Below, one piece after another: positions 34,552-42,515 of a stretch of 44,875 nucleotides of DNA (the stretch's first letter is position 1; every line of letters starts with the position of its first letter). The notes under the pieces were generated by a model, which saw only the letters and a program-made list of their open reading frames with translations, searched no databases and had not been told where the DNA came from. The stretch comes from Enhygromyxa salina (lineage in GTDB: Bacteria > Myxococcota_A > Polyangia > Nannocystales > Nannocystaceae), in assembly GCF_002994635.1 (NCBI RefSeq), contig NZ_PVNL01000073.1, positions 1-44,875 of the forward strand, given 5' to 3'. Position numbers and translations under genes: made by a program.

Positions 34552-35637
34552 ATGCGTTCGACGAACATGATCGCAAACGCAAAATCTATATTAGGCGCCA
34601 TTGCCGTGGTTTGCAGCGCCGGCTGTGTCGTCGACGACGACGCGCTGGAGGGGCTCGAGCTCGACACCACCCTGCGAGCGGCGCCGGAGTCGAATCAGAG
34701 CTTCCTCGGCGGCGATGTCTGGGAGCGCGACGCGCAGTGGTGCTACCACACCGGCAGTCAGCTGCATGTCGGTGACCTCAATGGGGATCACCGCGCCGAT
34801 ATGTTGTGCCACGACGGCGCCGGGAACAAATGGGTCGATCTCGCCGATAGCAACGGTCACTTCTGGGGTACAGACTGGAAACACGAGGTCAGCTGGTGCT
34901 CACACCCTGGCAGCAAGCTGCACCTCGGCGACTACAACGGTGACGGCCGCGACGATATGTTGTGCCACGACACCGCCGGGCAAAAGTGGATTGACTACGC
35001 CGACAGCAACGGCCAGTTCTGGGGGACAGACTGGTCGTACACCGACGGCTGGTGCGCGCACGCGGGCAGCGAACTACACATCGGCGACTTCAACGGCGAT
35101 GGCCGCGACGACATGCTGTGCCACGACACCGATGGGCAAAAATGGATCGACTTTGCCAACGGCAGCGGGCAATTCTGGGGCACGGACTGGTATTACAACG
35201 CTGGGTGGTGCTACCACCCGGGCACCCAGCTCCACATTGGCGACTTCAACGGCGACTATCGCGACGACATGCTCTGTCACGACGCGGCCGGGCAGAAGTG
35301 GATTGACTACGCCAACTCCAACGGCCAGTTCTTGGGCACGGACTGGTACTACAACGCCGGCTGGTGCCATCACGCTGGCAGCCAGCTGTTCGTCGGCGAC
35401 TTCAACGGGGATGGCCGTGAGGACATGCTCTGTCACGACTCGGCTGGGCAGAAGTGGATTGACTACGCCGACAGCAACGGCCAGTTCTGGGGCACGAACT
35501 GGTATCAGAACGCAAGCTGGTGCTACCACGCTGGCAGCCAGCTGTTCGTCGGCGACTTCAACAACAGCGGGCGCAGCGATCTGCTCTGTCACGACACCGG
35601 TAACGGCTACAAGTGGATCACCTTCTCGATGTTGTGA
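34552..35637 (+). CDS. Lipoprotein of six 52-residue calcium-loop repeats
   Basis: The product has 361 residues with a lipoprotein signal (SAGC, Cys25). From residue 57 to the end it consists of six tandem 52-residue units (57-108, 109-160, 161-212, 213-264, 265-316, 317-361), the last one shorter. Each unit has W..WC(x)HxGSxLHxGDxNGDxRDDMLCHD, then GQKWIDYADSNGQFWGTDW. The D-x-N-x-D-x-x-x-D loop is a calcium-binding type found in FG-GAP/VCBS proteins, and two conserved Cys per unit probably form disulfides. The regular repeat suggests a beta-propeller or lectin-like surface protein. Possible roles are carbohydrate binding or adhesion, by analogy only. Confidence 0.85.
   Translation: MRSTNMIANAKSILGAIAVVCSAGCVVDDDALEGLELDTTLRAAPESNQSFLGGDVWERDAQWCYHTGSQLHVGDLNGDHRADMLCHDGAGNKWVDLADSNGHFWGTDWKHEVSWCSHPGSKLHLGDYNGDGRDDMLCHDTAGQKWIDYADSNGQFWGTDWSYTDGWCAHAGSELHIGDFNGDGRDDMLCHDTDGQKWIDFANGSGQFWGTDWYYNAGWCYHPGTQLHIGDFNGDYRDDMLCHDAAGQKWIDYANSNGQFLGTDWYYNAGWCHHAGSQLFVGDFNGDGREDMLCHDSAGQKWIDYADSNGQFWGTNWYQNASWCYHAGSQLFVGDFNNSGRSDLLCHDTGNGYKWITFSML
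34720..35634 (+). repeat. Tandem 156-bp repeat, six copies
   Basis: The DNA encoding the lipoprotein's six units repeats every 156 bases. Copies 2-5 are highly similar at the nucleotide level (for example around 34981, 35134, 35290, 35446), which points to expansion by unequal recombination. Confidence 0.85.
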
Positions 35638-35645
35638 TCGATCGA

Positions 35646-38600
35646 CTACCCCTCGAGTTTCCAGATGTCCCACTCGCCCGCGCGCCACTTGACGTAGCGC
35701 GTGGTGGCGCTGCCGGTCTCGACCGTCAACCGCTGATAGGGATCATTGTAGCTGCCCCCGCCCTTGAGCTTCTCTGGCAGGTAGCACTCGGCGAACAGGA
35801 TCACCTCGTCACCCGCGTGGATCGGGACGCCCTCGACCCGATCATTGATCAACCAGATGACCCACCTGCTCGGGTTGCTGCCTTTGTACAGGTAGACCGT
35901 CTTGGCGCCCTTGGTTGGCACCGCCAGCGAGTAACCCGTGGCTGGGCCGCTGGTCACCTCGATCACGACCTTGTCACCGGCTTTGACCTCACCGCTTTCG
36001 CTGGTGATCTTGAACTCGAGCGCGTCGCCCTTGACCTGCGTACAGATCGGGTACCAGGAGTTCATGCTGGTGGTCGGCCCGCCGATGTAGTCGAGCGCGT
36101 CGGGCGGCGGGGTCGTCCACTTGTTGCCCACGTAGCGGAGGCGAATCGTGTCTTCGGAGGTGAGCGGCTTGGTGCCCTCGATCCGGGACTTGCGAGCCGC
36201 GTCGAACGCCAACATGCCGGGTGCGCTGGCGAGCCGGTCCTCGTCGTCGTCGCCAGCGCCGTCGAGCACCTCGTCGAAGGTTGGGGCGCCGTCGACCCGA
36301 TCGCCGAGCCTCCACTCGCTCTTGGGGATCTGCGCCCACTTCAAGATCGTCGCGATGATCGAGGTGTGGTCGAGCGGGACATCCGTGTTGGACCGGAAGA
36401 TCGTCCCGGGCTTGATGTGCTTGCCGATCAGCAGCGTCGGCACCCGGACCCCGTAGCAATCGAATTCAAACCCAAACTGGAGCGGCTTTTCAGCTCCGGG
36501 CTCGGGCTCACGCCCGCTGGGCACGGCCGCCCACGGCGGAAAGTGGTCGTAGGTCCCGCCGTTCTCGTCGAAGGTGATCACCAGCAAGGTCGTGTCCCAC
36601 TTGGGGCTGTTGGCGATCGCCTCGTAGACCTTCTTGACGAAGAACTCGCCGTTGGTCATGTCCTGGACCGGGTGGAACTCGTTGCCCACCGCGCGCATCA
36701 TCCCGGCGTCCCAGTGGGCGCCGCCGCCCCAGATCGGCTCGATATAGGAGACCGGCGGCAGCGTCCCGTTCTCGGCGTCGGTGTAGAATTGGGCGATCAG
36801 CGGCACGTTCTTGTTGAACGACTTGCCGCCATATTGTGGGAACATGGCCTTGAAGTAATTGCCCTTGATCGGCGCGGGCGGCCAGTGCGACGACCAGTAG
36901 TACTTCCACTCGATCTCGTTCTCGTCGCAGACGGTAAACAGGTTGCGGCGGTGGAGCATCTTGTCGGCGATGCCCTCGGGCATCTGATCCGCGTGGAGCT
37001 CCTTCACCTTGTCCACCTTGGGGTAGGCCGGGTAGTAGGCGTTGGTGACCTCTCCGGCGGCGGAGCCGGCCACCCAGTAGGCCCGGTTGGTGTTGGTCTG
37101 GCTGGGCACCGAGCAAAACCACAGATCCGACACGGCGTAGTGCCGCGCGAGCCCGCTCATGACCGGGAGCTGGTCCGGCAGGTAGATGTCCAGGATCTCC
37201 GAGATCATGTCTTCGCTGATGAAGACGCTGTTTTTGTAGCCGCGGTGGTGGCGGATGCCGTCGACGAAGTTGTGGGCGTAGCCGGTCATGGCCGGGCGCT
37301 TGTACTCACCCCCGGACTTGACGAGCGGGTCGCGCTTGGCGGCCGTCTTCATATCGGCGGTGTTGGCGACGACGTCATTGCCGTACATCTGCTGAAAGAT
37401 GTGGATGAAGTCCTCGTGTGGGTTGGTGCGGGGCATGTTGCATGCGCGCGCGCCCTTGCGGGTCCGCAGGCGGCCGCGAACGGTCTGCTTGACCTTGGGG
37501 CCGAGCGGATTCGACCGCGATCGCGGGCCCCGGGTCTCCCACTCGTACTCATAGGGAAACTCGGGATTCAGCCCCTCCATACCCTCGAATGTGCGCAGGC
37601 CCGCGTGCTTGCCCTTGGGTGAGGCCGGGTAGCTGTTGCTCGGCTTGTCGCTGCCCTCGTAGAGGTAGCCCATGAAGTGGTCGAAGCCGCGGTTCTCCAG
37701 CATCAGCACCACGACATGCTCGATCGGGTGACCGTTCATGTGCCACGTCTGCGGCATGTTCTCGAGCAGGTACTCGAGCGGCGCTTCCTCGCTGCCGATC
37801 GTCTCGGCGAGCTCGGAGACGTCGACCTGCTGGTGGAATTCCTCGGTCCCGTTCTTGTGCTGATCCGGGAGCACCCAGTCGGGGTCCGGGGTCGGGCCCC
37901 AGCGGCCCTTGCGGACCGGGCCGCTGCGGGTCTGATCGACCTCTTCCTCGGCCGTTGGATCCACGAGCGTGGTCGGGGCGTCGGCCTCGGAGTCAGTCTC
38001 CCACTGGAGCACCCGATCGTCCGAGATGCCGGGAAACCGCGGCCAGATCTTCTTGACCGCGTGCGGGATCTGGACCCCGAGCTGCTCGTCGTCCGCGCTG
38101 ACGATCTGCCCGTCCGCGCGGATCGCCGCCATGGCGTTGCCCTGGCCCTCGTCGAACACCAGCTCGACCTCGAAGTCGGCCGGAAATGGCCGCTTGGTCG
38201 GCTGCACCTCCTCGTCGCGGCCGGGCTTGGGCGGGTCCGAGAACACGAATTTCGCGAACATCCGGCGTGGCGGCTTGGGCGTGAACGTGAACTCGAGGGT
38301 CTTCTCTTCACCAGTGCCGATGTCCTGCGCGCCCTGCTTTTGATTGGCGACAAACTCGAGATCGGGGGTCACCGCGGCGGTCACGTCGACGGTGATCCCC
38401 GACTTGATCTGCAGCTTGAGCGCGGTCACCCACTCCTCGCCAGCCTGGGCCGCCGTCCGGGTGAAGCGCTGGCTCCCGATCGCAAAGGTGACCTTGGCGG
38501 TCTTCAGGTTCAGGACCGGGATGTCGTCCGAGCGCAGCACCACGATCAAGTTGGAGACCTCGGCCTTCTCGCACTGCGCGGTGGTGTTGAGCTTGACCGG

Positions 38601-39437
38601 GGCCTCTTTGGCCAGGCACTCCTTGAGCCGCTTGACCGCGACCTGGCGGACCTCGGCCTGGTCCTCGAGCTGTTCGGCCTCGTCGGTGGTCACGAGCGCG
38701 GGGGTGTAGTCGGTCTCGCTGGACGGCAGCGGGCGATGCTCGGGCATCGGCAGCTCGTAGGAGACCAGCGGCTGCAACGACTGCAACATCTGCAAGCGCA
38801 GCAGATCGCAGGTGTCGCTGGTGACCGTTGCGAGCGCGTCGCCGCCCGGCCTCGCGCCGCCGTTCATGATCATGCGCGCGAACGAGACCACGTAGACGCC
38901 GCAGTTGTAGCCGTCCTCCTGGCGGGCGACCTCGACGGGGCTCTCGAACACGACGTCCTCCGGCAGGTAGCCCTTGGCGTGGAGCTTGTCGATCAGCGCC
39001 TGCGCGGCGTCGTTGTTGGCCGGGTGCAGCGAGTCGTAGTGGACGAAGCTGCGGCCGGCCTTGAAAAACGCGAGCAAGCTCCAGTGGGTGTCGCCCTTGT
39101 TGACTGGAAACAGGATGACGTTGACGTCGCCGGGCAGCTGGGGCGCCGTGATCAGGTTGCGGGGCGCACCCAGTACGCCGTCGCGACCGAGCGACGCGTC
39201 GAACGCCTCCGCGTTGCCCTCTTTGCCGAGCCGGACGGTCGCCGGGTCGATCCAGCGGACGTTGTCATGGAGCTCCCCGAGTGGCTCGTCGCCGTAGACC
39301 TTGACCCCAAAGTTGATCAGGGCGTCGGTCATCCACTGGGTTGGGTCGCACAGTACGTCGAGGTCACTCTTGGTCAGCGTGGCGCTGCTCGCGAGCCTGA
39401 CCTGTTGTTCGGTCTCTGCAATGTTGATCCAACCCAT
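35646..39437 (-). CDS. Ulp1-like (C48) cysteine protease fused to PF04185 phospholipase C
   Basis: The product has 1263 residues from ATG 39437; the frame is open 30 codons further upstream. Residues about 15-200 match Ulp1/SENP: QWMTDALINF, THWSLL (His118), HYDSL (Asp135), Gln173 and YNCGVY (Cys179). The His-Asp (17) and Gln-Cys (6) spacings equal those of yeast Ulp1. After a beta-rich linker (to about 560) comes a phosphoesterase domain of the PF04185 family: VVLMLENRGFDHF (Glu581, Asn582), NMPRTNPHEDF, FDENGGTYDHFPPW (957-968) and VPLDHTSII (His1024), ending about 1090. The C-terminal 150 residues are beta-rich and lectin-like. No Sec signal is visible, so delivery by a specialised secretion system is probable. 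The adjacent DUF4123 and helper genes point to type VI secretion. All catalytic residues of both enzymes appear intact. The targets are unknown. Confidence 0.88.
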   Translation of the reverse strand: MGWINIAETEQQVRLASSATLTKSDLDVLCDPTQWMTDALINFGVKVYGDEPLGELHDNVRWIDPATVRLGKEGNAEAFDASLGRDGVLGAPRNLITAPQLPGDVNVILFPVNKGDTHWSLLAFFKAGRSFVHYDSLHPANNDAAQALIDKLHAKGYLPEDVVFESPVEVARQEDGYNCGVYVVSFARMIMNGGARPGGDALATVTSDTCDLLRLQMLQSLQPLVSYELPMPEHRPLPSSETDYTPALVTTDEAEQLEDQAEVRQVAVKRLKECLAKEAPVKLNTTAQCEKAEVSNLIVVLRSDDIPVLNLKTAKVTFAIGSQRFTRTAAQAGEEWVTALKLQIKSGITVDVTAAVTPDLEFVANQKQGAQDIGTGEEKTLEFTFTPKPPRRMFAKFVFSDPPKPGRDEEVQPTKRPFPADFEVELVFDEGQGNAMAAIRADGQIVSADDEQLGVQIPHAVKKIWPRFPGISDDRVLQWETDSEADAPTTLVDPTAEEEVDQTRSGPVRKGRWGPTPDPDWVLPDQHKNGTEEFHQQVDVSELAETIGSEEAPLEYLLENMPQTWHMNGHPIEHVVVLMLENRGFDHFMGYLYEGSDKPSNSYPASPKGKHAGLRTFEGMEGLNPEFPYEYEWETRGPRSRSNPLGPKVKQTVRGRLRTRKGARACNMPRTNPHEDFIHIFQQMYGNDVVANTADMKTAAKRDPLVKSGGEYKRPAMTGYAHNFVDGIRHHRGYKNSVFISEDMISEILDIYLPDQLPVMSGLARHYAVSDLWFCSVPSQTNTNRAYWVAGSAAGEVTNAYYPAYPKVDKVKELHADQMPEGIADKMLHRRNLFTVCDENEIEWKYYWSSHWPPAPIKGNYFKAMFPQYGGKSFNKNVPLIAQFYTDAENGTLPPVSYIEPIWGGGAHWDAGMMRAVGNEFHPVQDMTNGEFFVKKVYEAIANSPKWDTTLLVITFDENGGTYDHFPPWAAVPSGREPEPGAEKPLQFGFEFDCYGVRVPTLLIGKHIKPGTIFRSNTDVPLDHTSIIATILKWAQIPKSEWRLGDRVDGAPTFDEVLDGAGDDDEDRLASAPGMLAFDAARKSRIEGTKPLTSEDTIRLRYVGNKWTTPPPDALDYIGGPTTSMNSWYPICTQVKGDALEFKITSESGEVKAGDKVVIEVTSGPATGYSLAVPTKGAKTVYLYKGSNPSRWVIWLINDRVEGVPIHAGDEVILFAECYLPEKLKGGGSYNDPYQRLTVETGSATTRYVKWRAGEWDIWKLEG

Positions 39438-39471
39438 GCTCTGGGTGTTTCCGCGAGGGTACTCATGGTGA

Positions 39472-39813
39472 CTAACCGAGCTCGTCGAGCAGCATCCCGA
39501 TCTTGTCGCTGGGATTGATGATGTCACTCTCGAGGATGGCTTTGAGCTCGGCGTTCTCGGGCTTGGTGACGAAGTCCTCGTCGCCGAGAATGATCATGAG
39601 CGACAGCAGGCCGGTGACGTCGACGCTCGACGGCAGCCCGTAGGTCTGTGCGTCTTTGATTGCGCGGCGGACCAGCAGCTCGACGCCCTCTTCGCCGCGC
39701 TTGTCGAACTCTTCGGGGTACTCGGCGCGGACGTACTTGGTGGTCTGTTCCAAGTACACACGGACCCGTGGCTCTGCGAGCGCTTGCAGCTGGCTCTCAC
39801 GTATCGTCAGCAT
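39472..39813 (-). CDS. Small type VI secretion-associated helper protein
   Basis: The product has 113 residues beginning MLTIRESQLQALAE, then RVYLEQTTKYVRAEYPEEF and AIKDAQTYGLPSSVDVTGLL. This is the pattern of a family of small helical proteins, usually near VgrG/DUF4123/effector genes of type VI secretion systems, that I recall from Proteobacteria and myxobacteria. The gene lies directly upstream of the effector on the same strand, with its stop 34 bases before the effector ATG. It may act as a chaperone or partner of the effector, or encode immunity; the sequence does not say which. Confidence 0.75.
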   Translation of the reverse strand: MLTIRESQLQALAEPRVRVYLEQTTKYVRAEYPEEFDKRGEEGVELLVRRAIKDAQTYGLPSSVDVTGLLSLMIILGDEDFVTKPENAELKAILESDIINPSDKIGMLLDELG

Positions 39814-39995
39814 GCCCGACTCCTCAGCGTGACGGCACTCTAGCGAAGCGCCCTCGCGACGTCAACTTGGATTGGGCCGTGGCTGGCCTCGGGATGGGCC
39901 CAGGGGACCCAATCGCGTGGACCCAAATGCAGCGCCCTCATGTTAGAGTCGAGGTCTTCACAGGCTCGACGGCCCGACGCGGGGTCTGCACTGGC

Positions 39996-40769
39996 ATGCT
40001 CGACACCTTTCAATTTGCGGGGCCGTTCGCCCGCTACACGCTGCGAGCTTGGAGCGTCGGCGCCGGGACAAACGCTCGCCGTGGTGACCGAGTCCGCTAC
40101 CACGACGAAGACGAAGCCGTCGCGCTGTTGCGGGGCGCGCTCGACCACGAGGCGCTGCGACGCCTGCGGGTCTACCTGTTCGAGCACGGCGCCGAGCCAG
40201 GCAGCTTGGATCCGATCTTGGGCTCGGCGCTGTTGAGCCAGGTCGCGCGGCGGATCGTCAGCGGTGAGCTGGTGCTCGAGCGCGAGCCGATCGTGCTGAT
40301 GAGCAGTGAGGCGCTCGAGTACCAGGAGGTCGAGTACTACGAGGCCCCCGTCAACCCGATCAACGAGGGCGTTGGCCTGAGCGCGCAGCCGCGGGTCAGG
40401 CTGCCGCAGCCGGTAGATCCGGCCGTGCTTGCGTGTCAGGCCAAGCAGGCCAGGGTGCTCCGCGCCGCGTCGGCCGAGGCGGTGCCCGTCTGCGAGGTGT
40501 GCACGGGCGGGCATCAGTCGCAGCTCCCCACCGAGACCGCGCAGCGCGAGCTGGCCAGCCAGGCCAGCCAGGCCAAGACCATGGCCGAAGCCGCCGAGCA
40601 CGGCACACCGTTTTGCGAGCGCTGCGCGGCCTGTGGTGCCGAGGAGCTCCCGCCGCCAGAGCAGCTGGCAAAAGACGAGGCCGAGCTCGCGACCCAGTCC
40701 AAGCAGGCCAAGGCGCTGACCGAGGCCTCCGAAGACGCCACGCCGTTTTGCGAACGCTGCAGCTGCTGA
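39996..40769 (+). CDS. Protein with three TPFCERC-type Cys repeats, near type VI adaptor
   Basis: The product has 257 residues from ATG 39996; the frame is open upstream, but the preceding sequence is not protein-like. An N-terminal domain (about 1-140) has no family I recognise. The C-terminal 110 residues are three repeats of about 35-38 residues, each with Q-x-x-Q-A-K-x-L-x-E-A-x-E followed by a CxxC motif (VPVCEVC, TPFCERC, TPFCERC). Similar PFCERC endings occur in proteins beside VgrG and DUF4123 genes, as far as I remember. The pairs of Cys may bind zinc or form disulfides. It is 13 bases before the DUF4123 gene, so probably in one transcript with it. Confidence 0.7.
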   Translation: MLDTFQFAGPFARYTLRAWSVGAGTNARRGDRVRYHDEDEAVALLRGALDHEALRRLRVYLFEHGAEPGSLDPILGSALLSQVARRIVSGELVLEREPIVLMSSEALEYQEVEYYEAPVNPINEGVGLSAQPRVRLPQPVDPAVLACQAKQARVLRAASAEAVPVCEVCTGGHQSQLPTETAQRELASQASQAKTMAEAAEHGTPFCERCAACGAEELPPPEQLAKDEAELATQSKQAKALTEASEDATPFCERCSC

Positions 40770-40782
40770 CCGAGCCAAGCCC

Positions 40783-41325
40783 ATGTCGTCACCCCGAGAA
40801 CTCGCGCTGATGTCCGAACTCCTTGCCCCCGACAAAGGCGAGCTGTTCGCCGTGTTGGATGGCGCCCGCGAAGACGCCGTGCATGCGTTCACGTCGACGG
40901 CGGGGTTGCCGTGGGCCTACCTCGAAGACGGGGTCGTCGAGGCCACCTACGAGGTCTGCGCGCCGCGCTTGATCGCGCTGGGCTCGTGGCCCTCGACCGC
41001 GCTCGAGCAGCTGCTTGCGAAGGGGTGGGGCAAGAGCTGGGGCGTGTTCGTGCGGGCCCGGCTGAACATGGGTGCGCTGCGCGAGCACCTGCGGACCCTG
41101 TCCAGCGTCAAGCTGCCGACCGGCCGGGTCGCCCAGTTTCGCTTCTATGATCCGCGGGTGCTGCGGGTCTACCTGCCCTCGTGCACCTATGACGAAGTGG
41201 CTCAGGTGTTCGGGCCGATCGACGAGTTTGCGATGGAGGACGAGGATCCGGCGATCGCGTGTCGATTTGGCCGGGACAACGGCGCGCTGGTGGTGACCAA
41301 GCTCGAGCTCGGCGCGGCGGGCTGA
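40783..41325 (+). CDS. DUF4123 type VI secretion effector adaptor/chaperone
   Basis: The product has 180 residues. The family pattern is clear: LFAVLDGAREDAV, WGKSWGVFVRARLNMGALREHLR, then FRFYDPRVLRVYLPSC and VFGPID. DUF4123 proteins (Tap/TEC) load toxic effectors onto VgrG for type VI secretion and are not secreted themselves. The gene follows the TPFCERC protein and is divergent from the C48-phospholipase effector, so its cargo is probably that effector. No VgrG is in the window. The 182-base gap between 39814 and 39995 must hold the promoters of both transcripts. Confidence 0.9.
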   Translation: MSSPRELALMSELLAPDKGELFAVLDGAREDAVHAFTSTAGLPWAYLEDGVVEATYEVCAPRLIALGSWPSTALEQLLAKGWGKSWGVFVRARLNMGALREHLRTLSSVKLPTGRVAQFRFYDPRVLRVYLPSCTYDEVAQVFGPIDEFAMEDEDPAIACRFGRDNGALVVTKLELGAAG

Positions 41326-41734
41326 ATTTTTTAGGTTCGATCGGCTTAATCCGATCGGGCCGCGGTCGACTCTTCCCCAGTGATGAGCACCCCCACCGCC
41401 TCCCATCGGCCAAGCCCCAGGTCGAGACCAACAACCCAGGCGCAGGTACGGCTCGGCCCGCCAGACCACCGAAGTTGTTCAAGCCGACACAACTACAGGA
41501 TCAATCAGCTCCGATATGTAAGCCGCGAGGGACAACGCGGCAGGAAAACGGCGAGCCAGCGACGGGCCCTCTCGACCCGAAGAAATATGTCGATTTGCTG
41601 CACCCTCTGACCCGGGTCGCGGCTCAGAGAGAGCGCACGCGACTGGTCTCTCGCCGACGCGTCGCCTGGGTCCGCGGCCAACCCAGACGCATCACATACG
41701 GCCGCGACCTCTCCGTCTCCCCAGCCTCACCAAC
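41326..41734. other. Intergenic region with no recognised gene
   Basis: These 409 bases after the DUF4123 stop contain no supported gene on either strand. A perfect inverted repeat CGATCGG/CCGATCG (41338-41344 and 41351-41357) with a 6-base loop lies close to the stop, but the run of T comes before the hairpin rather than after it, so an intrinsic terminator is not supported on either strand. Confidence 0.4.
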
Positions 41735-42400
41735 ATGCGCACCATCGCGTCTTCCGTCCACCTCACCCCCTCCTTTCGACCGCTGCGCGGGCTCACGCTC
41801 GTGACCCTGAGCGTGCTGCTGCTCGCCGGCTGCAAGCCCAAGCACGACGCCGTCGCCCCGGAGCCGCTCACCGCCGCGATCACCGACTCGCTCGAGGCCG
41901 AGGCCGGCCCCACCCGCGTCGAGCTCCGCGACGATCGCATCGTCATCCACGAGAAGATCCAGTTCGACCTCAACCGCGCGACGATCAAGCCCGCGTCCGA
42001 CAGCCTGCTGCGCGAGATCGCCGCTCTGATCCAGGCCAACCCGCAGCTCGAGCAAGTCTCGATCGAGGGGCACACCTGCAACATTGGCTCGCCCGAGTAC
42101 AACCTCGACCTGTCCCAGCGCCGCGCGACCGCGGTCCGCAAGCGGCTGGTCCGCGAGGGCGTGGCGAGCTCCCGCCTCGCCGCCCGCGGCTACGGTCTGA
42201 CCGCCCCGCTCGCCTCCAACAGCGACGAGGTCGGGCGCGAGACCAACCGCCGCGTCGAGTTCCGGGTCGTGTCGCAGGTCACCATCGCCCGCAAGGTCGA
42301 GGTCGACGCGGAGGGTCGCGAGAAGGTCATCGAGGAGCGGCAGGACACCGTCCGCGACGATCCGGCGCCAGCGCCTACCTACAAGAAGCGCAAGGCCTAG
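41735..42400 (+). CDS. OmpA-family lipoprotein
   Basis: The product has 221 residues with a lipoprotein signal (LLLAGC, Cys33). A C-terminal OmpA peptidoglycan-binding domain (about 70-190) is recognised by FDLNRATIKPASDSLLREIA, IEGHTCNIGSPEYNLDLSQRRA, VRKRLVREGV and GRETNRRVEF. Such Pal/OmpA-type proteins tie the outer membrane to peptidoglycan; the Asp and Arg residues of the domain hold diaminopimelate. An additional charged tail follows. The gene is followed by a strong hairpin and then by two membrane protein genes. Confidence 0.92.
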   Translation: MRTIASSVHLTPSFRPLRGLTLVTLSVLLLAGCKPKHDAVAPEPLTAAITDSLEAEAGPTRVELRDDRIVIHEKIQFDLNRATIKPASDSLLREIAALIQANPQLEQVSIEGHTCNIGSPEYNLDLSQRRATAVRKRLVREGVASSRLAARGYGLTAPLASNSDEVGRETNRRVEFRVVSQVTIARKVEVDAEGREKVIEERQDTVRDDPAPAPTYKKRKA

Positions 42401-42423
42401 CGCGCGGTGACTAGGCGCGAACG

Positions 42424-42451
42424 CGGCCTGGGGGGCGCTCCCAGGCCGTTT
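42424..42451 (+). terminator. Intrinsic terminator-like hairpin after the OmpA lipoprotein
   Basis: A perfect 9-bp GC-rich stem CGGCCTGGG/CCCAGGCCG (42424-42432 and 42440-42448, 7-base loop) is followed by TTT at 42449-42451. It lies 24 bases after the stop of the OmpA gene and is the most terminator-like hairpin in the window. Confidence 0.6.
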
Positions 42452-42515
42452 CGATCGTTGCGCGGGGGCGTCGATGTCCTCGCGCGGCGAGCTTTGATAC
42501 TCACTGTGAGTACCG

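Noticed and set aside
35613..39518. Two plus-strand ORFs of 669 and 613 codons
   Set aside because: Both are antisense to the C48-phospholipase gene, whose catalytic motifs for two enzymes are intact.
41338..41357. Terminator after the DUF4123 gene
   Set aside because: The inverted repeat is perfect, but the T-run precedes it on the plus strand and becomes an A-run on the minus strand, so neither direction gives an intrinsic terminator.
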